Shown piece by piece: positions 23,382-37,828 of a stretch of 64,000 nucleotides of DNA. Made by a program: the position numbers and the translations under genes. The first letter of the stretch is position 1. Every line of letters begins with the position of its first letter. The notes below the pieces were generated by a model. It was not told the DNA's origin. It made no database searches and worked only from the letters and a program-made list of their open reading frames with translations. The stretch is from assembly GCA_035772405.1 (NCBI GenBank), contig JAYKKM010000080.1, positions 906,001 to 970,000 of the forward strand, in the 5' to 3' direction. The DNA is from Chrysogorgia sp. JL179-B06. Its lineage: Eukaryota; Cnidaria; Anthozoa; Scleralcyonacea; Chrysogorgiidae.

Positions 23382-26129
23382 CCGTTCTTGATAAACACGC
23401 AATATATCACTCACTACACTAATAATATAGTATTGCGCACTAGCTTGATACTAACACGCAGCATATATCACTACAGTATAGTATTTGCGCCGTTCTTGAT
23501 AAAACACGCAACATATCACTACAATATTATAGTATTGCGCCGTTCTTGATAAAACACGCAACATATCACTACAATATAGTATTGCGCCGTTCTTGATAAA
23601 ACACGCAACATATCACTACAATATAGTATTGCGCCGTTCTTGATAAAACACGCAACATATCACTACAATATAGTATTGCGCCGTTCTTGAGTTCTTGATA
23701 AAACACGCAACATATCACTACAATATAGTATTGCGCCGTTCTTGATAAAACACGCAATACATATCACTACAATATAGTATTGCGCCGTTTCTTGATAAAA
23801 CACGCAATATATCACTACAATATAGTATTGCGCCGTTCTTGATAAAACACGCAACATATCACTACAATATAGTATTGCGCCGTTCTTGATAAAACACGCA
23901 ACATATCACTACAATATAGTATTGCGCCGTTCTTGATAAAACACGCAACATATCACTACAATATAGTATTGCGCCGTTCTTGATAAAACACGCAATATAT
24001 CACTACAATATAGTATTGCGCCGTTCTTGATAAAACACGCAACATATCACTACAATATAGTATTGCGCCGTTCTTGATAAAACACGCAATATATCACTAC
24101 AATATAGTATTGCGCCGTTCTTGATAAAACACGCAATATATCACTACAATATAGTATTGCGCCGTTCTTGATAAAACACGCAATATATCACTACAATATA
24201 GTATTGCACCGTTCTTGATAAAACACAACAATGATATCACTATATATCACCGTACAAATATAGTATATGCCCGTTCTTGACAAAACACACCGTTATAAAA
24301 CCAATATAGTATTGCCGTTCTTGATAAACACGCAATATATCACTACAATATAGTATTGCAACGTTCTTGATAAAACACGCAATATATCACTACAATATAG
24401 TATTGCACCGTTCTTGATAAAACACGCAACATATATCACTACAATATAGTATTGCACCGTTCTTGATAAAACACACACATATCATATACAATATAGTATT
24501 GCACCGTTCTTGATAAAACACGCAACATATCACTACAATATAGTATTGCGCCGTTCTTGATAAAACACGCAACATATCACTACAATATAGTATTGCCGTT
24601 CTTGATAAAACACGCAATATATCACTACAATATAGTATTGCACCGTTCTTGATAAAACACGCAACATATCACTACAACAATAGTATTGCGCCGTTCTTGA
24701 TAAAACACGCAACATATCACTACAATATAGTATTGCGCCGTTCTTGATAAAACACGCAATATACTACTACAATATAGTATTGCACAGTTCTTGATAAAAC
24801 ACGCAATATACAGTATTGCGCCGTTCTTGATAAAACACGCAATAATATCACTACAATATAGTATTGCGCCGTTCTTGATAAAACACGCAATATATCACTA
24901 CAATATAGTATTGCGCCGTTCTTGATAAAACACGCAACATATCACTACAATATAGTATTGCACCGTTCTTGATATAAACACGCAACATATCACTACAATA
25001 TAGTATTGCGCCGTTCTTGATAAAACACGCAATATATCACTACAATATAGTATTGCGCCGTTCTTGATAAAACACGCAATATATCACTACAATATAGTAT
25101 TGCGCCGTTCTTGATAAAACACGCAATATATCACTACAATATAGTATTGCGCCGTTCTTGATAAAACACGCAACATATCACTACAATATAGTATTGCGCC
25201 GTTCTTGATAAAACACGCAACATATATCACTACAATATAGTATTGCACCGTTCTTGATAAAACACGCAACATATCACTACAATATAGTATTGCGCCGTTC
25301 TTGATAAAACACGCAATATATCACTACAATATAGTATTGCGCCGTTCTTGATAAAACACGCAACATATCACTACAATATAGTATTGCACCGTTCTTGATA
25401 AAACACGCAATATATCACTACAATATAGTATTGCGCCGTTCTTGATAAAACACGCAATATATCACTACAATATAGTATTGCGCCGTTCTTGATAAAACAC
25501 GCAATATATCACTACAATATAGTATTGCGCCACGCAACATATCACTACAATATAGTATTGCACCGTTCTTGATAAAACACGCAACATATCACTACAATAT
25601 AGTATTGCGCCGTTCTTGATAAAACACGCAATATATCACTACAATATAGTATTGCACCGTTCTTGATAAAACACGCAATATATCACTACAATATAGTATT
25701 GCGCCGTTCTTGATAAAACACGCAATATATCACTATAATATAGTATTAATGCGCCGTTCTTGATAAAACACGCAATATATCACTACAATATAGTATTGCG
25801 CCGTTCTTGATAAAACACGCAATATATCACTACAATATAGTATAATTGCGCCGTTCTTGATAAAACACGCAACATATCATTACAATATAGTATTGCGCCG
25901 TTCTTGATAAAACACGCAATATATCACTACAATATAGTGTTGCGCCGTTCTTGATAAAACACGCAATATATCACTACAATATAATATTGCGCCGTTCTTG
26001 ATAAAACACGCAATATATCACTACAATATAGTATTGCGCCGTTCTTGATAAAACACGCAATATATCACTACAATATAGTATTTCGCCGTTCTTGATAAAA
26101 CACGCAACATATCACTACAATATAGTATT
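23382..26129 (-). repeat. 47-bp satellite array A, copy 4 (about 58 monomers, noisy left half)
   Basis: The right part (from about 24900) matches the other arrays monomer for monomer. The left part, especially 24220-24310 and 24480-24830, has many indels and broken monomers, which may be real decay or poor consensus. Confidence 0.9.
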
Positions 26130-26655
26130 CTTTAAACTTGGGAGTTCAGCGTCCGCCGCGGTGTACATACATAAACAGTAGGTGTAATATACTGTGCTCC
26201 TTGCGGGGCTAAATTGCAGAATACCCGTCCACTGTCACTGTTCTTTTGTGTTCGTATATTATGTTGTATGCTTCTTAATCGTACTCAAATAAGCCAGCCA
26301 AAATACCAATACATTATGTTGTTATGGTTCGTTCTCATAGAGGCTAGGTCATTGCGTATAAACGCGAACGATTCCTATAAACTATGACAATAACAATGTT
26401 ATTGCCTCGTTCTTTAAAAACCTTATTTGACTTACACACGCGAAATGTTATGTAAAAACCTGTACCCATATATTCATAATCAACTTTATTCACAGTCATT
26501 GACTGTTGCCTCGTTCTACGGTAAAACCCAGTAAAGCGCAATAATAATACTAAACTAGGAGTAATCAAAGATTATGTAAGTGCGTTCTACGCATGAGCAA
26601 ATGGTGAATGAAGATTTGTTTACAAACATCACGGTGTACAATAAACAGTAGGTGT

Positions 26656-26736
26656 GGATTCTCGTCAGCCTCAAAGAGATAAGGAAACTTCTCGACGTTT
26701 CAAGCCAAGACCCTTCGTCAGGAGAGTTCGTGTTTC
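26656..26736 (-). ncRNA. Hammerhead-like insert of unit U (copy 4)
   Basis: Same sequence as 10888-10968 at an offset of 15768. Confidence 0.4.
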
Positions 26737-27460
26737 AATATACTGTGCTCCTTGCGCGCCTAAATTGCAGAATACCCGTCCACTGTCACTGTTCTTTTGT
26801 GTTCGTATATTATGTAGTTTGCTTCTTAATCGTACTCAAATAAGCCAGCCAAAATACCAATACATTATGTTGTTATGGTTCGTTCTCATAGAGGCTAGGT
26901 CATTGCGTATTTTCAAAATCTTCTCAGTAAAGAAATCGGCCAAATCAGTTGCCACGTTTTACTTTGGTTTCGAGGATGGCAGTTTCTGTTCAGCCTTCCG
27001 ATGCATGACCTTATCATATTTGAAAAGAGCCCCTCGTATTTGAAAAGAGCCCCTACACCCTTCTCGTGTAACTAATCCCTAGGTGATACATATGTCACCA
27101 TCATTACGTTGCTTGAAAAATATCAAAGCCGCAACTTGCCAGTTATTTTTATTCACTGTTGACCCTCCCAAGAGCGAAGACGAACACAATTAAGATAGCT
27201 GAAAATACTGACGAACGCAACATTGAGGCGGTCTGCAGCAATGCTATGATGTGGATATTGATTGGTCTTTGGTACCAACAAAGTTGCACAATGTGAGTAT
27301 TTCCTGGACCCAGGTTCTTTTTAATTTACATCCATTTATAGCTTCATAATAGCTGTTATTGGAAAAAGATGGGATGAGCTTTTAAGTTATTTATGGCGCC
27401 AAAACACAGCTGTGCAATACTATTTTCTTAATAGGTTTGTGAAATATGGGCCAAGACCCG

Positions 27461-27501
27461 TTAGGGTTAGAAAACTCGTTAGGCGGGGGGTTAGGGTTAG
27501 G
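27461..27501 (+). repeat. Interstitial telomere-like TTAGGG motifs (copy 4)
   Basis: Same block as 11692-11732. Confidence 0.7.
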
Positions 27502-28371
27502 ATAAAAGTTGTTTCGGGTTAGCCAATATTTGACAATTAAGGATAATCGTGAATCTCATGTGAGAGACTATGTTGGCCAACTGCCAAGAACATGAAGCAA
27601 AAAAAACCACGGTTTTGATTGGCATTATATCGTTGGTGGCTTATACAATGGGACATGCGTCCCTCACAGTTAAAGAAGCCTGGAATGAACCAGTTGTAAT
27701 TTAGGTGAGCACATGAATCAGAATAAACGTCATAAAATTACATTTGTGTTGCGTTAATTTTTGTTGCGTTCTCTTATATTGTTTTGGGAAAACATTCTAA
27801 CAAAACTATTTAATGTATTTTTATATCAGCAATGTTTAACACCGTGTTAACGTTCTGCATATTGGAACTAGCGAGTATCGTCGCGTCGGTCAATCCTGTC
27901 CTAGTTTAACTGCCTTCACTGACTTACCGGTAACTCTCTATACAAAAACGTAATAATTAATACACTTCGCTTTTACGCCATTTTACACCACATCGTCAAT
28001 ATTTATAACGCGCATAAACAATGAAATGAAACTACACTGTGTAAATCGGTTTTAATCATTCACATATATATTATGCACCATATTATATACCATGTACTCT
28101 TCTCTACTCTCTAGTCAGTCACTCATGTGCAAAAACTCTTGCTCACTGCACATTATATATTTGAGAATTGAGGGGATTAACTGAAATCGCGTTGGCGGTG
28201 GTCGCGCCATTTCACAACGTGGCGTCGCTTACTGTTCAAGAGTATTCGTGTAAAACGCGTAAAAGTAAATCTTATTTGCGTTGCCTAACGTTTTTTTATA
28301 AAAAATGAAGTTCGCGGACGATCTTTAGTAGGACCCGCTGTAACTCATGTTATTGACCAATTTAGCAAAAA

Positions 28372-28933
28372 ATGGCACCGTGAATCTCACCGGGAAAATG
28401 ACACCGGTAAAAATGGCACTAAATAAAACAAACTAAATAATTAAAAAGACTATATAATGTTAAAATAGAAATCTGGTTCCTTCCAACACCTCTCAAAAAC
28501 TCTCTAACGACCTTCCAATCATAAAGTTTCAATCATATGAAACTTTCATCGTATTTATGAGCTTTCTAGAAATCATTATCATAGCAACCTAGTATTTCAT
28601 TGGTTGTTTTAAAAGCATCAGTGCAACGTATCAGTGCAACATAATTGTATCAACATAATTGTATCATTCAAAGCATCAGTGCAATCAAGTATATTGGAAT
28701 TTGCTAAATTAATGGCAATAACTTATTGAGATGCTAATTCTATAGAAATTCACAATTGAAAGGTATGCATAACTCATTTAATGGTATGTTTTTCGCCGAA
28801 AATGTGTAGCGAAAATTACAGTTTGAGTTTCATGGGTAGTGCCATTTTTTCCGTGTCACTCATTATTCCAGTGCCATTTTTACGGTTGCCATTTCTTCCG
28901 GTGACATTTTTACCGGTGTCATTCCGCTCACCG
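28372..28933. mobile_element. MITE with clustered subterminal repeats (copy 4)
   Basis: Same element as 12603-13164. Confidence 0.55.
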
Positions 28934-30659
28934 TTTATCACACTGTGTTACCAGGCACAGTGTGGTAGAGTTTGAGTAACTGTCGTCGGTCGTGGTCGAT
29001 AAATATTATTTTTAACGTTAATGTAACGCAACGTAGTGTAATATAACACTACAGCTGTGCCTCAAACGTATATGAAATGGCTTGAAAATACGTCCACTTT
29101 CCATTATCTAATAAACTGTGCCGACGATATAAACATTTAATACGCTGCATCCAGGCATACTTTGTTTGTAGGATAAACTCACCGTGTAATATTAACTGGT
29201 GTAACCATCATATAAATGAATGTTTTAAACGGTAAAAAAATACCTTGGCCAAGGTTATTATCTATGTTTTATGTTGTTTGCATTTTTTTCATGCGGTGAA
29301 ATTTTTTCTGATTTTCCCATACACTTTTCAAAAATAACAATTTCGTTTAAATAATTAAGTAAAACAGTTAAAAGACTCCAAGTTATCAACTGCGACTTTT
29401 TTATTACGACCTACTCATTCCATTGAGTTCTAGTAGTGTATTTGCCTGAGATAAACTAGAGTCCAGACCAAAACCAACCAATGCTCGCCGCTACAAATTT
29501 AGTTTGACTCTAGCTTTGACGTTTAAAACCAAGGTCCAAAGTCGAAGTTTTACTATTCAACACCATAACTCCATAAGTTTGACGTTTCGACCATACATTA
29601 CTATAAAGGCGTCACCCCTACTGCCGCTACACTTCCTAATTATAAGCTCTGCCTCAAGCGTATATGAAATGACTTGAAAATACGTCCCCTTTCCATAATT
29701 CCATGATCTAATAAACTGTGCCGACGATCCAGGCATACGTTGTTTCTAGGATTAATTTAAAACCCCTTACCGTGTAATATTAACTGCTGTAACCATCATA
29801 TAAATGAATGTTTTAAATTCAATCCCGAAACATGTCATTTTGCCGCATGGAATACCTTGGCCAAGGTTTATTAGCGCACGCTGAGAGCCTTGCAAAAATA
29901 TGTCATCAGTATCGGCGGCATCAAAAAGCGCATGGTTATTATTATATCTATGTTTTATGTTGTTTTGATTTTTCTGATGCCTACCATTCTCCGCCTTTAT
30001 TTACCAAATTTATAATTTATTTTTAAACTTGGCATCCGCCAGCCAACTCAGTGACCGACATGTTAATTCGCTTCCATATCATTTTCTTCTCGGTAGATGA
30101 GCAATCTGAACTCACCATTCGATTCCTCATACAATTCTGCGTACAATAACATGCAATTCGCCCTTTCAATTTTCAAACTACTATTTATTTGAAATTTTTC
30201 AACTTCCGTTATGTAGCGCGCGCTTGTTGACTCAGTGACAGACATGTTAATTCGCTTCCATATCAGTTTCTGCTCAGTAGATGAGCAATCTGAGCACACC
30301 ATTCGATTCCTCATATAATTCTGCGTACAATAACATGCACTTCGCCCTTTCAATTTTCAAACTACTATTTATTTGAAATTTTTCAACTTCCGTTATGTAG
30401 CGCGCGCTTCTTGACCCAGTGACAGACGGAGTGTTAATTCGCTTCCATATCATTTTCTGCTCGGTAGATGAGCAATTTAATTCGCTTCCATATCATTTTC
30501 TGCTCGGTAGATGAGCAATCTGAACACACCATTCGATTCCTTATACAATTATGCGTGCAATAACATGCAATTCGCCCGTTCAATTTTCAAACTACTATTT
30601 ATTTGAAATTTTTCAAATTATTCCAACACTCGAAATTTTCCTTCACCATAAATCCTTTC

Positions 30660-30849
<190 letters not shown>

Positions 30850-30885
30850 AGCAAAGTGAAAAGAGATTATCACTCTCGCTTCGCG

Positions 30886-31187
<302 letters not shown>

Positions 31188-32059
31188 ATAAAATAACCCG
31201 TAGAAAGCAAATAAAATGTACAAATATCTTTTTTATCAACGCGTAAATTCTCCTTACTGCGTATGATGGCGCCGTGATGTCTAATTGATGGCGTACGATG
31301 GCTAATTGATGGCGTATGATGGCTAATTGATGGCGTAGGATGGCTAATTGATGGCATATGATGGCTAATTGATGGCGTATCACGATGGCGTAATCCATCC
31401 ATGTTATATAGCCTGATATAAACACGGTAACTGACCAATCACAGCGTGCGTAAGACACAACTTATTTTATAAATATATATATATATATATAGCAAAGTGA
31501 AAAGAGATTATCACTCTCGCTTCGCGACCTCGCTTGCGATAATTCGGAACTCACGTGGCGCGCTGCATTGTGCGATTGACAGATTGGGCGACATGTGGTT
31601 GACCAAGTTATAAATTTGCTCTTGGTTTTTTTCGTGTTTAGTTTTGTCATTTTGGGAAAATTCCTCTCATGAAGCTTTGAGACATGCGTCTCTACATAAT
31701 GCATTACACAAAGTATATTGAAAATTCATAATAAAATGTCTAGAGCTCAAATTAGGCTTTTTAGGCGAGTTATTAAACTGTTTTGAAACTTGATCGCGTC
31801 ATTAATCGAGTGCACAAGGCAATATGAACACTAAATACACTTCAATCTATCTTCAGCGAATTATTAAAACCCCATGACACTAGAATCTAGACTCTAAAAC
31901 TTTTCTTGGCAAGGCATGGATGAAGCCTGAAAGTTCAGCACAGGACTAGGAGTTTTTAATATTATAGATAAATAAACCATACAGCCATATGCATGGCGCG
32001 CGAGTTACTCGCTCTTGCGTCTTCAAGGATGAAGTCTGTCTTGCCTTTGCTATAAATAA

Positions 32060-32480
32060 CGGCAACAACCCTAATCTATCTTTGACTTTTTAGACTTTTA
32101 ATGTATGCAGTCGCCAGGCTTATGCGTTCTCTTCATAATATATAGTATAATAAGAGACAAAGTACGCGCGTCAACGGCAGACTGCGTGAATATAAGTTGA
32201 TTTCAATCCAAACCCTACATGATACAGTACTTTGGAAATATAAGCCCAAGTAGTCGTCTTTTAAACCTACAAAACCGCACGTCGGCAGTTCTGGGCATGG
32301 AGCCGTTTGAAAAATAAAATACATTTATCTATTAATCTATCGATAGCAGTGCGAGCCTTACCAGATACGATTCCCTGATTATCGTAACTACAATATTGCT
32401 AAAACTCTAACGGTAACTATTTCAATGTATTCTGTGTATTCGGCGTAAAGCCCAATTCAAATTACGAACGAAAAATAGCC
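32060..32480. other. Link between U and S2, no gene recognised
   Basis: Present only in copies 4 and 5 (62000-62398). It contains a 63-aa minus-strand frame without recognisable features and an AT-rich tail ATAAAATACATTTATC. It ends at the first minisatellite repeat. Confidence 0.6.
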
Positions 32481-35212
32481 TCGCTAATGGACAATGGATT
32501 GTTCATTGAACCCACTGGACAGAAAATATCCAGTCGCAAATACATTGTCCATTGGATCCATCTGACAATTATATGTCCATTGGACAACGCGCAGTGTCCA
32601 TTGGACAACGCAGTATCCATTGGATCCAATGGATCCATTGGACCAATCGATCTGGCTAACACAGACACTATTATCCACATGGGGTCAATCATACAAAATA
32701 TGTTGACCGCAAACCTCCACATGAGGTCCATTGGACAAGTAAATGCCCATTGGACAACGCATCGTCCATTGGATCCAATGGACAATTAAATGTCCATTGG
32801 ACAACGCAGTGTCCATTGGATCCAATGGACAATTAAATGTCCATTGGACAATGCAGTGTCCATTGGATCCAATGGATCCATTGGACAAATGGATTTTGGC
32901 TACCCCAACACCACCATCCACATGAGGTCCAACGGACAAGCAGTTGTCCAGTGGAACACAGCATTGTCCATTGGATCCTTTGGACAAGTAAATGTCCATT
33001 GGACAACGCGTCGTCCATTGGATCCAATGGACAATTAAATGTCCATTGGACAACGCAGTGTCCATTGGATCCAATGGATCCATTGGACAAATGGATTTTG
33101 GCTACCCTAACACCACCATCCACATGAGGTCCAACGGACAAGCAGTTGTCCAGTGGAACACAGCATTGTCCATTGGATCCATTGGACAAGTAAATATCCA
33201 TTGGACAACGCAGTGTCCATTGGATCCAATGGACAATTCAAGTCCAGTGGACAACGCAGTGTCCATTGGATCCAATGGATCCATTGGACAAATGGATTTT
33301 GGCTACCCCAACACCACCATCCACATGAGGTCCAACGGACAAGCAGTTGTCCAGTGGAACACAGCATTGTCCATTGGATCCATTGGACAATTCAATGTCC
33401 AGTGGACAACGCAGTGTCCATTGGATCCAATGGATCCATTGGACAAATGGATTTTGGCTACCCCAACACCACCATCCACATGAGGTCCAACGGACAAGCA
33501 GTTGTCCAGTGGAACACAGCATTGTCCATTGGATCCATTGGACAATTCAATGTCCAGTGGACAACGCAGTGTCCATTGGATCCAATGGATCCATTGGACA
33601 AATGGATTCTGGCTACCCCAACACCACCATCCACATGAGGTCCAACGGACAAGCAGTTGTCCAGTGGAACACAGCATTGTCCATTGGATCCATTGGACAA
33701 GTAAATGTCCATTGGACAACGCGTTGTCCATTGGATCCAATGGACAATTAAATGTCCATTGGACAACGCAGTGTCCATTGGATCCAATGGATCCATTGGA
33801 CAAATGGATTTTGGCTACCCCAACACCACCATCCACATGAGGTCCAACGGACAAGCAGTTGTCCAGTGGAACACAGCATTGTCCATTGGATCCATTGGAC
33901 AATAAATATCCATTGGACAACGCAGTGTCCATTGGATCCAATGGACAATTCAAGTCCAGTGGACAACGCAGTGTCCATTGGATCCAATGGATCCATTGGA
34001 CAAATGGATTTTGGCTACCCCAACACCACCATCCACATGAGGTCCAACGGACAAGCAGTTGTCCAGTGGAACACAGCATTGTCCATTGGATCCATTGGAC
34101 AAGTAAATGTCCATTGGACAACGCAGTGTCCATTGGATCCAATGAACAATTCAATTTCCAGTGGACAACGCAGTGTCGATTGGATCCAATGGATCCATTG
34201 GACAAATGGATTTTGGCTACCCCAACACAACCATCCACATGAGGTCCAACGGACAAGCAGTTGTCCAGTCGAACACAGCATTGTCCATTGGATCCATTGG
34301 ACAAGTAAATGTCCATTGGACAACGCAGTGTCCATTGGATCCAATGGACAATTCAATGTCCAGTGGACAACGCAGTGTCCATTGGATCCAATGGATACAT
34401 TGGACAAATGGATTTGGGCAACCCCAACACCACCATCCACATGAGGTCCAACGGACAAGCAGTTGTCCAGTGGAACACAGCATTGTCCATTGGATCCATT
34501 GGACAAGTAAATGTCCATTGGATAACGCAGTGTCCATTGGATCCAATGGACAATTCAATGTCCAGTAGACAACGCAGTGTCCATTGGATCCAATGGATCC
34601 ATTGGACAAATGGATTTTGGCTGCCCCAATACCACCATCCACATGAGGTCCAACGACAAGCCGTTGTCCAGTGGAACACAGCATTGTCCATTGGATCCAT
34701 TGGACAAGTAAATGTCCATTGGACAACGCAGTGTCCATTGGATCCAATGGACAATTCAATGTCCAGTGGACAACGCAGTGTCCATCGGATCCAATGGATC
34801 CATTGGACAAATGGATTTGGCTACCCCAACACCACCATCCACATGAGGTCCAACGGACAAGCCGTTGTCCAGTGGAACACAGCATTGTCCATTGGATCCA
34901 TTGGACAAGTAAATGTCCATTGGACAACGCAGTGTCCATTGGATCCAATGGACAATTCAATGTCCAGTGGACAACGCAGTGTCCATCGGATCCAATGGAT
35001 CCATTGGACAAATGGATTTGGCTACCCCAACACCACCATCCACATGAGGTCCAACGGACAAGCAGTTGTCCAGTGGAACACAGCATTGTCCATTGGATCC
35101 ATTGGACAATTCAATGTCCAGTGGACAACGCAGTGTCCATTGGATCCAATGGACAATTCGATGTCCAGTGGAATGTTCATTTTGTCCATTGGACATTGTG
35201 TTTGGGTATTGG
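32481..35212. repeat. S2: CCAAT/ATTGG minisatellite in higher-order units, copy 4
   Basis: Made of TCCATTGGA and TCCAATGGA, often joined into the perfect palindrome TCCATTGGATCCAATGGA. Higher-order units of about 155 or 202 bp are marked by GGCTACCCCAACACCACC and CCACATGAGGTCCAACGG. It shares the core CAACGCAGTGTCCATTGG with the M block in opposite orientation. Stop-free frames up to 337 aa run on both strands at once because of the repeat; they are not credible genes. Confidence 0.9.
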
Positions 35213-35985
35213 ACATAAATCGACTCCTTAACGCCAATACTCATTGCAAACATAAGACTTGTGAATTTTATCAGAAGAGTCCATGATTATTTATTTTTGT
35301 ATCCGATTCAATGCACCAAATCTCGATGACATCATGCGAAAAACATTTTCGTTACGTTCCTTAAAATTGAGATTTGCATTAAGAATTACTCCAAGATATT
35401 TATAAAAATGTACTTTCAGTTGTCTGTTGCGGTGTGAACAAAAAAGCAGTGGGCGATAGTTCTCCATTTCTTTCTTGTCAATATTTTTTTATAAATACAA
35501 GTAATTGATAGGACCACGAAATATCATAAGATATTAAAAAAGAATCCAGGGAATGTCTTTGTTCAATATTACAATAAAATCCATTTTACTAACCTGCAGA
35601 GGTGCAGGAACTTCATCCATCTCCTGTTGTTCTTCGATATTTTCTAAAATTGTATCAATAATTTGATTGTGAGATAATTAATTGTAATATTGTACGATGT
35701 TATCAACTAAAGTTCGATAATTGTTTTATTCTTCAATTTATTTCTAACATTTTTTACCATATCTGCGTTGTTATTATTATTTTAATTCAAAGACACTTTG
35801 TAAATGAAAAAATATTTTCAGTTACTGCATACGCGTAAGTAGAGTATTATTTGCAGTAAAACAACGTTTGCTTCTTATGCTTACGCTTAGATTATTATTA
35901 GAAGGTGCAGCTGACGTAGCGAGTTTATAGCCAATCAAAATTGAGAGAAAAATAAATTGAATAAGTAAAAGTTAGATCCCGAGAA
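35213..35985. other. AT-rich sequence, no gene recognised
   Basis: Starts where the minisatellite decays. No open frame of note, RNA or repeat was recognised. Confidence 0.5.
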
Positions 35986-36490
35986 GGAGGGCTTTATGAT
36001 AAATACCGACATTCGAGGGATCTATCTGATTTAGTTCATGATTGAGGAAGTTTTCCAACAGAGTTTTGTCCATTTTATCCACCTTGGACAAAGATTTCCC
36101 TAGTTTTTTCCTTCATTTCTTATCTAATTAGTATTCATGGTCTTCATGCTAGATAAAGCCCGCGGTACATCAAAGAAAACCGACTCAATCATGAACTACA
36201 CTGTAAGTAAGAGTTAATTGCCGAGAACGAGGGATGGATGCTATATACTGCCCCGAGGACGCGCAGCGTCCGAGGCCTGTATATCGCATACACCGTGACG
36301 TTCGAGGTAATTAACTGACTTATTTCATGATTGAGGAGGTTTTCTAACAAAATTTTGTTTATTTTTTCACTTTGGACGAAGATTTTCCTAGTTTTTTCTT
36401 CATTTATTAACTAATTAGTATTCATAAGGCAGTATGTTATATACTGCCCGCGGTACAACCAAAGAAAACCGACTCGATCATGAAAATTAT
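35986..36490. mobile_element. Foldback-type repeat with internal direct duplication
   Basis: A segment including CATGATTGAGGA, TTTTGTC/TTATTTT and CCTAGTTTTTTC is present twice (about 36040-36200 and 36325-36487), each ending GCGGTAC..CAAAGAAAACCGACTC. The middle (36211-36316) is a hairpin region: GAGTTAATTGCCGAGAACGAG faces CGTTCGAGGTAATTAAC, with the inner palindrome CGAGGACGC/GCGTCCG. There is no coding capacity. It is probably a MITE or part of a foldback transposon. Confidence 0.5.
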
Positions 36491-36495
36491 TATTA

Positions 36496-37612
36496 GCTAT
36501 ACCAAAACAGTGAATAGTGCTTTTCGTGCAATCTGATTGGTTCCTCTAGCTCGGGATATCCTGCACTATTCACTGTTTCGCAAAACAAGCTGGTGTCATT
36601 CTCTTGAACGATTTTCTTTTAAAATAATGCAAGAAATTGGTAAAGGCAGCCAGGTAGAAAACAATTACTGTATGTAGGGAAATTATTTTAGGTAATATTT
36701 ATGAAAAACAAGTTTGAAAGAGAGAATAGAAAGTGCTCAAAAACCCGCAGAACAACGAATGATGTGCTCCAAAAACAAACTCAATTGAACGAACTGACTG
36801 TTGCCAGTTTTTCTTCAAATATTTAGAAAGAAAAGTGTACTCCGTAGTTCATATATCGATATTCGCCTTTATATAGTTTGAGACAATTTGAATTGCCGTT
36901 CATATAGAATTTAATAACATTCATAAACATTAAAAATCATTTCAGTTACAACAAAAACCAAGCAAAACTTAAAGAATTAGTACGGTTTCGGCCATAAAGA
37001 TTACCGCGATACACTGCTCAAGAAACTGGCGAGTAATGAACTGAATACTAAACAAATTACCTGGAAAACATACTACCGACTTTGTAACAGTAACACCCTC
37101 AGAAAATCTTTATAAATTAAAGGAAATTCAACGATGAAACATCGTCACCGAAATAAATACGCTTATAGTACTCATCTTTTGAAAAGAACAACTGTCGTTT
37201 ACTCACCCATAATTCATTAGTTATCCTTTGTCCTCAGGTTTTCCCATGTACAGTATTAAAATATTTCCTTTGAGCTAAAATCCAGTGGTCATTTGCCTTA
37301 CTGTGATCAAGCTTCGAAAGGTTTTTAAAACGACCGGCTTCTGTCAGCTTGTCAAAACTGGTAAACAACTCCAAATATGGAGTTGCCACCTTCGGAGAAT
37401 TTAGTTTTGCCTTGCGTTTCGCAACACTTTTCTGGCTAAATTATAATGAAACTAACCGAAATTTACTTAATTTTTATCAATTTGTTTTGGTATATGCTAA
37501 AACAATTATTCACCTCAGTGTCAGTGAATAGCGGTTGGATATTTATCTCGACGCTTCGCGTCTCGGTAAATATCCACCACTATTCACTTCCACTTCGGTG
37601 AATAATTGTTAA
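36496..37612. mobile_element. Non-autonomous DNA element with hairpin ends
   Basis: The left end folds as AACAGTGAATAGTGC (36506-36520) against GCACTATTCACTGTTT (36563-36578). The right end folds as AACAATTATTCACC (37501-37514) against GGTGAATAATTGTT (37597-37610), with an inner pair GGATATTTA/TAAATATCC. Both ends share the core CAGTGAATAG. A 60-aa frame at 37349-37531 has no recognisable domain. It looks like a foldback or MITE-like element of about 1.1 kb. Confidence 0.45.
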
Positions 37613-37790
37613 TTATTACGAAATACCTTACTGTAATTTTGGACCTAGTATCCTATATATAATCCCTCCCGTCCAATTACTGACGTTCCTCGCGCCTTTT
37701 TTAGCGCAGTGTGGAAGGAACAAGAAAACGACAAGTCTGTTACCAAAATATGCATGATTTTGCCAGAGAAAAACATACAGAATGAACTAA

Positions 37791-37820
<30 letters not shown>
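37613..37820. other. Spacer with short (TA)n, no gene recognised
   Basis: Ordinary AT-rich sequence ending in a (TA) tract at 37792-37822 that borders the next repeat. Confidence 0.4.

Positions 37821-37822
<2 letters not shown>

Positions 37823-37828
<6 letters not shown>

Noticed and set aside
33303..35286. Open frames of 337 aa (minus) and 325 aa (plus) and many others in S2 and M
   Set aside because: They overlap on opposite strands and follow the stop-free 9-bp minisatellite; no domain, and all frames are similarly open.
37349..37531. 60-aa frame inside the hairpin-ended element
   Set aside because: No recognisable domain or support; likely chance in non-autonomous DNA.
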